Origin: Bacteroidota bacterium
Lineage (GTDB): Bacteria > Bacteroidota > Bacteroidia > Bacteroidales > UBA4417
Reading direction: 5' to 3'
NCBI GenBank assembly: GCA_020048595.1
Contig: JAIFMH010000080.1
Location: forward strand, 1 to 6,016
Length of the DNA: 6,016 nt
Shown: positions 5,850 to 6,016 of the stretch, piece after piece
How positions within the stretch are numbered: the first letter of the stretch is position 1
Layout of the letters: each line of letters starts with the position of its first letter
Notes under the pieces: generated by a model
The model's input: the letters and a program-made list of their open reading frames with translations, nothing else
Told to the model about the DNA's origin: nothing
The model's database searches: none
Position numbers and translations under genes: made by a program

Positions 5850-5919
5850 AAAGAGTATTGCACTTTTTTCGGACGGAAAGAGGTTACCTAAATAATTGAA
5901 AAGTCTGAGAGTATTTATA

Positions 5920-5935
5920 TTGAACTTTAGTTCAA
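5920..5935. promoter_or_regulatory. Perfect palindrome TTGAACT-TT-AGTTCAA, candidate operator
   Basis: Two 7-bp perfect arms lie around TT, a size typical of sites for dimeric helix-turn-helix repressors. It lies about 50-65 bp before the ATG at 5985 and some 20 bp before a poor promoter-like TATAGTTT (5955-5962), where a repressor could block transcription of a rightward gene. No regulator gene is visible in the window. Confidence 0.4.
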
Positions 5936-5984
5936 AACACGTACTTTTATTCTCTATAGTTTAATCAACACAAAATTCTCAAGA

Positions 5985-6016
5985 ATGAAAAGTTTAGTAA
6001 AAAAAGCCCGCAAGGG
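5985..6016 (+). CDS. Possible start of a rightward gene (edge fragment)
   Basis: An ATG at 5985 opens a frame reading MKSLVKKARKG up to the window edge. It follows an AT-rich leader, a weak TATAGTTT element and a palindrome. Eleven residues do not identify a family. The same bases could instead be part of a terminator hairpin, so this is only a candidate. Confidence 0.3.
   Translation, partial: MKSLVKKARK
5999..6016 (-). terminator. Possible half-visible intrinsic terminator at window edge
   Basis: Seven A (5999-6005) precede GCCC-GCAA-GGG. On the minus strand this reads CCC-TTGC-GGGC followed by seven T, the form of an intrinsic terminator for a leftward gene entering from the right. The outer base of the stem lies outside the window. 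This competes with the coding interpretation of the same bases. Confidence 0.25.

Larger units (their letters stand above)
5721..5984. other. Noncoding stretch with several small repeats
   Basis: No credible ORF lies between the methyltransferase stop and the possible start at 5985. The stretch contains a 10-bp direct repeat, two short hairpins and a palindrome, listed separately. A run of six T at 5864-5869 is 15 nt past the nearest hairpin and so is not a standard terminator; I see no convincing terminator for the methyltransferase gene. Confidence 0.6.

Noticed and set aside
5832..5869. TCAGCG/CGCTGA hairpin plus T6 run as a terminator for the methyltransferase gene
   Set aside because: The T-run begins 15 nt after the stem, too far for intrinsic termination.
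134..5912. 11-bp inverted match ACTCTCAGACT (134-144) with AGTCTGAGAGT (5902-5912)
   Set aside because: Several 11-bp matches are expected by chance in a 6-kb window, so there is no reason to call it element ends bounding the locus.

Overview
The window looks like chromosomal DNA of a Bacteroidota bacterium. This rests on AT-rich intergenic DNA, mostly absent Shine-Dalgarno sequences, a textbook Bacteroidota promoter (TTG-N20-TAtaTTTG, 5026-5056) before the rightward gene, and short GC-rich palindromes of the kind scattered between genes in that phylum. I cannot name a genus.

Left three quarters (1-4599): one leftward (minus-strand) gene cluster encoding the contractile core of an extracellular contractile injection system (eCIS; the Afp / PVC / AlgoCIS type of phage-tail-like particle). 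In order of transcription it holds a DUF4255 (Afp16/Pvc16-like) tube-terminator or cap protein (4599-4006), a 402-residue protein I do not recognise (3976-2768), a 647-residue contractile sheath with a large central insertion (2749-806), a 142-residue inner-tube protein (742-314), and the first 32 codons of a second, Afp5-type tube paralogue that leaves the window (98-1). Spacers are 18-63 bp except for 215 bp between the two tube genes. That spacer holds nested inverted repeats and a 20-bp GC palindrome flanked by an 8-bp direct repeat. Baseplate, spike, ATPase and effector genes would be expected further left but are not in the window.

Middle (4600-5075): a divergent AT-rich intergenic region of about 475 bp with a strong 12-bp dyad, a smaller hairpin, and the promoter of the rightward gene. 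I found no convincing promoter for the eCIS cluster.

Right (5076-5720): a short SAM-dependent methyltransferase most like ArsM (arsenite methyltransferase), with cysteine clusters at both ends and the two internal cysteines of that family. It is probably an unrelated neighbour of the eCIS. The last 296 bp hold small repeats, a perfect 7-bp-arm palindrome that could be an operator, and at the edge either the start of another gene or half of a terminator.

How the eCIS genes fit together: tube paralogues stack inside the contractile sheath, and the DUF4255 protein closes the distal end. Sheath contraction drives the tube outwards. The 402-residue protein, encoded between cap and sheath, is a candidate lineage-specific structural or assembly part.
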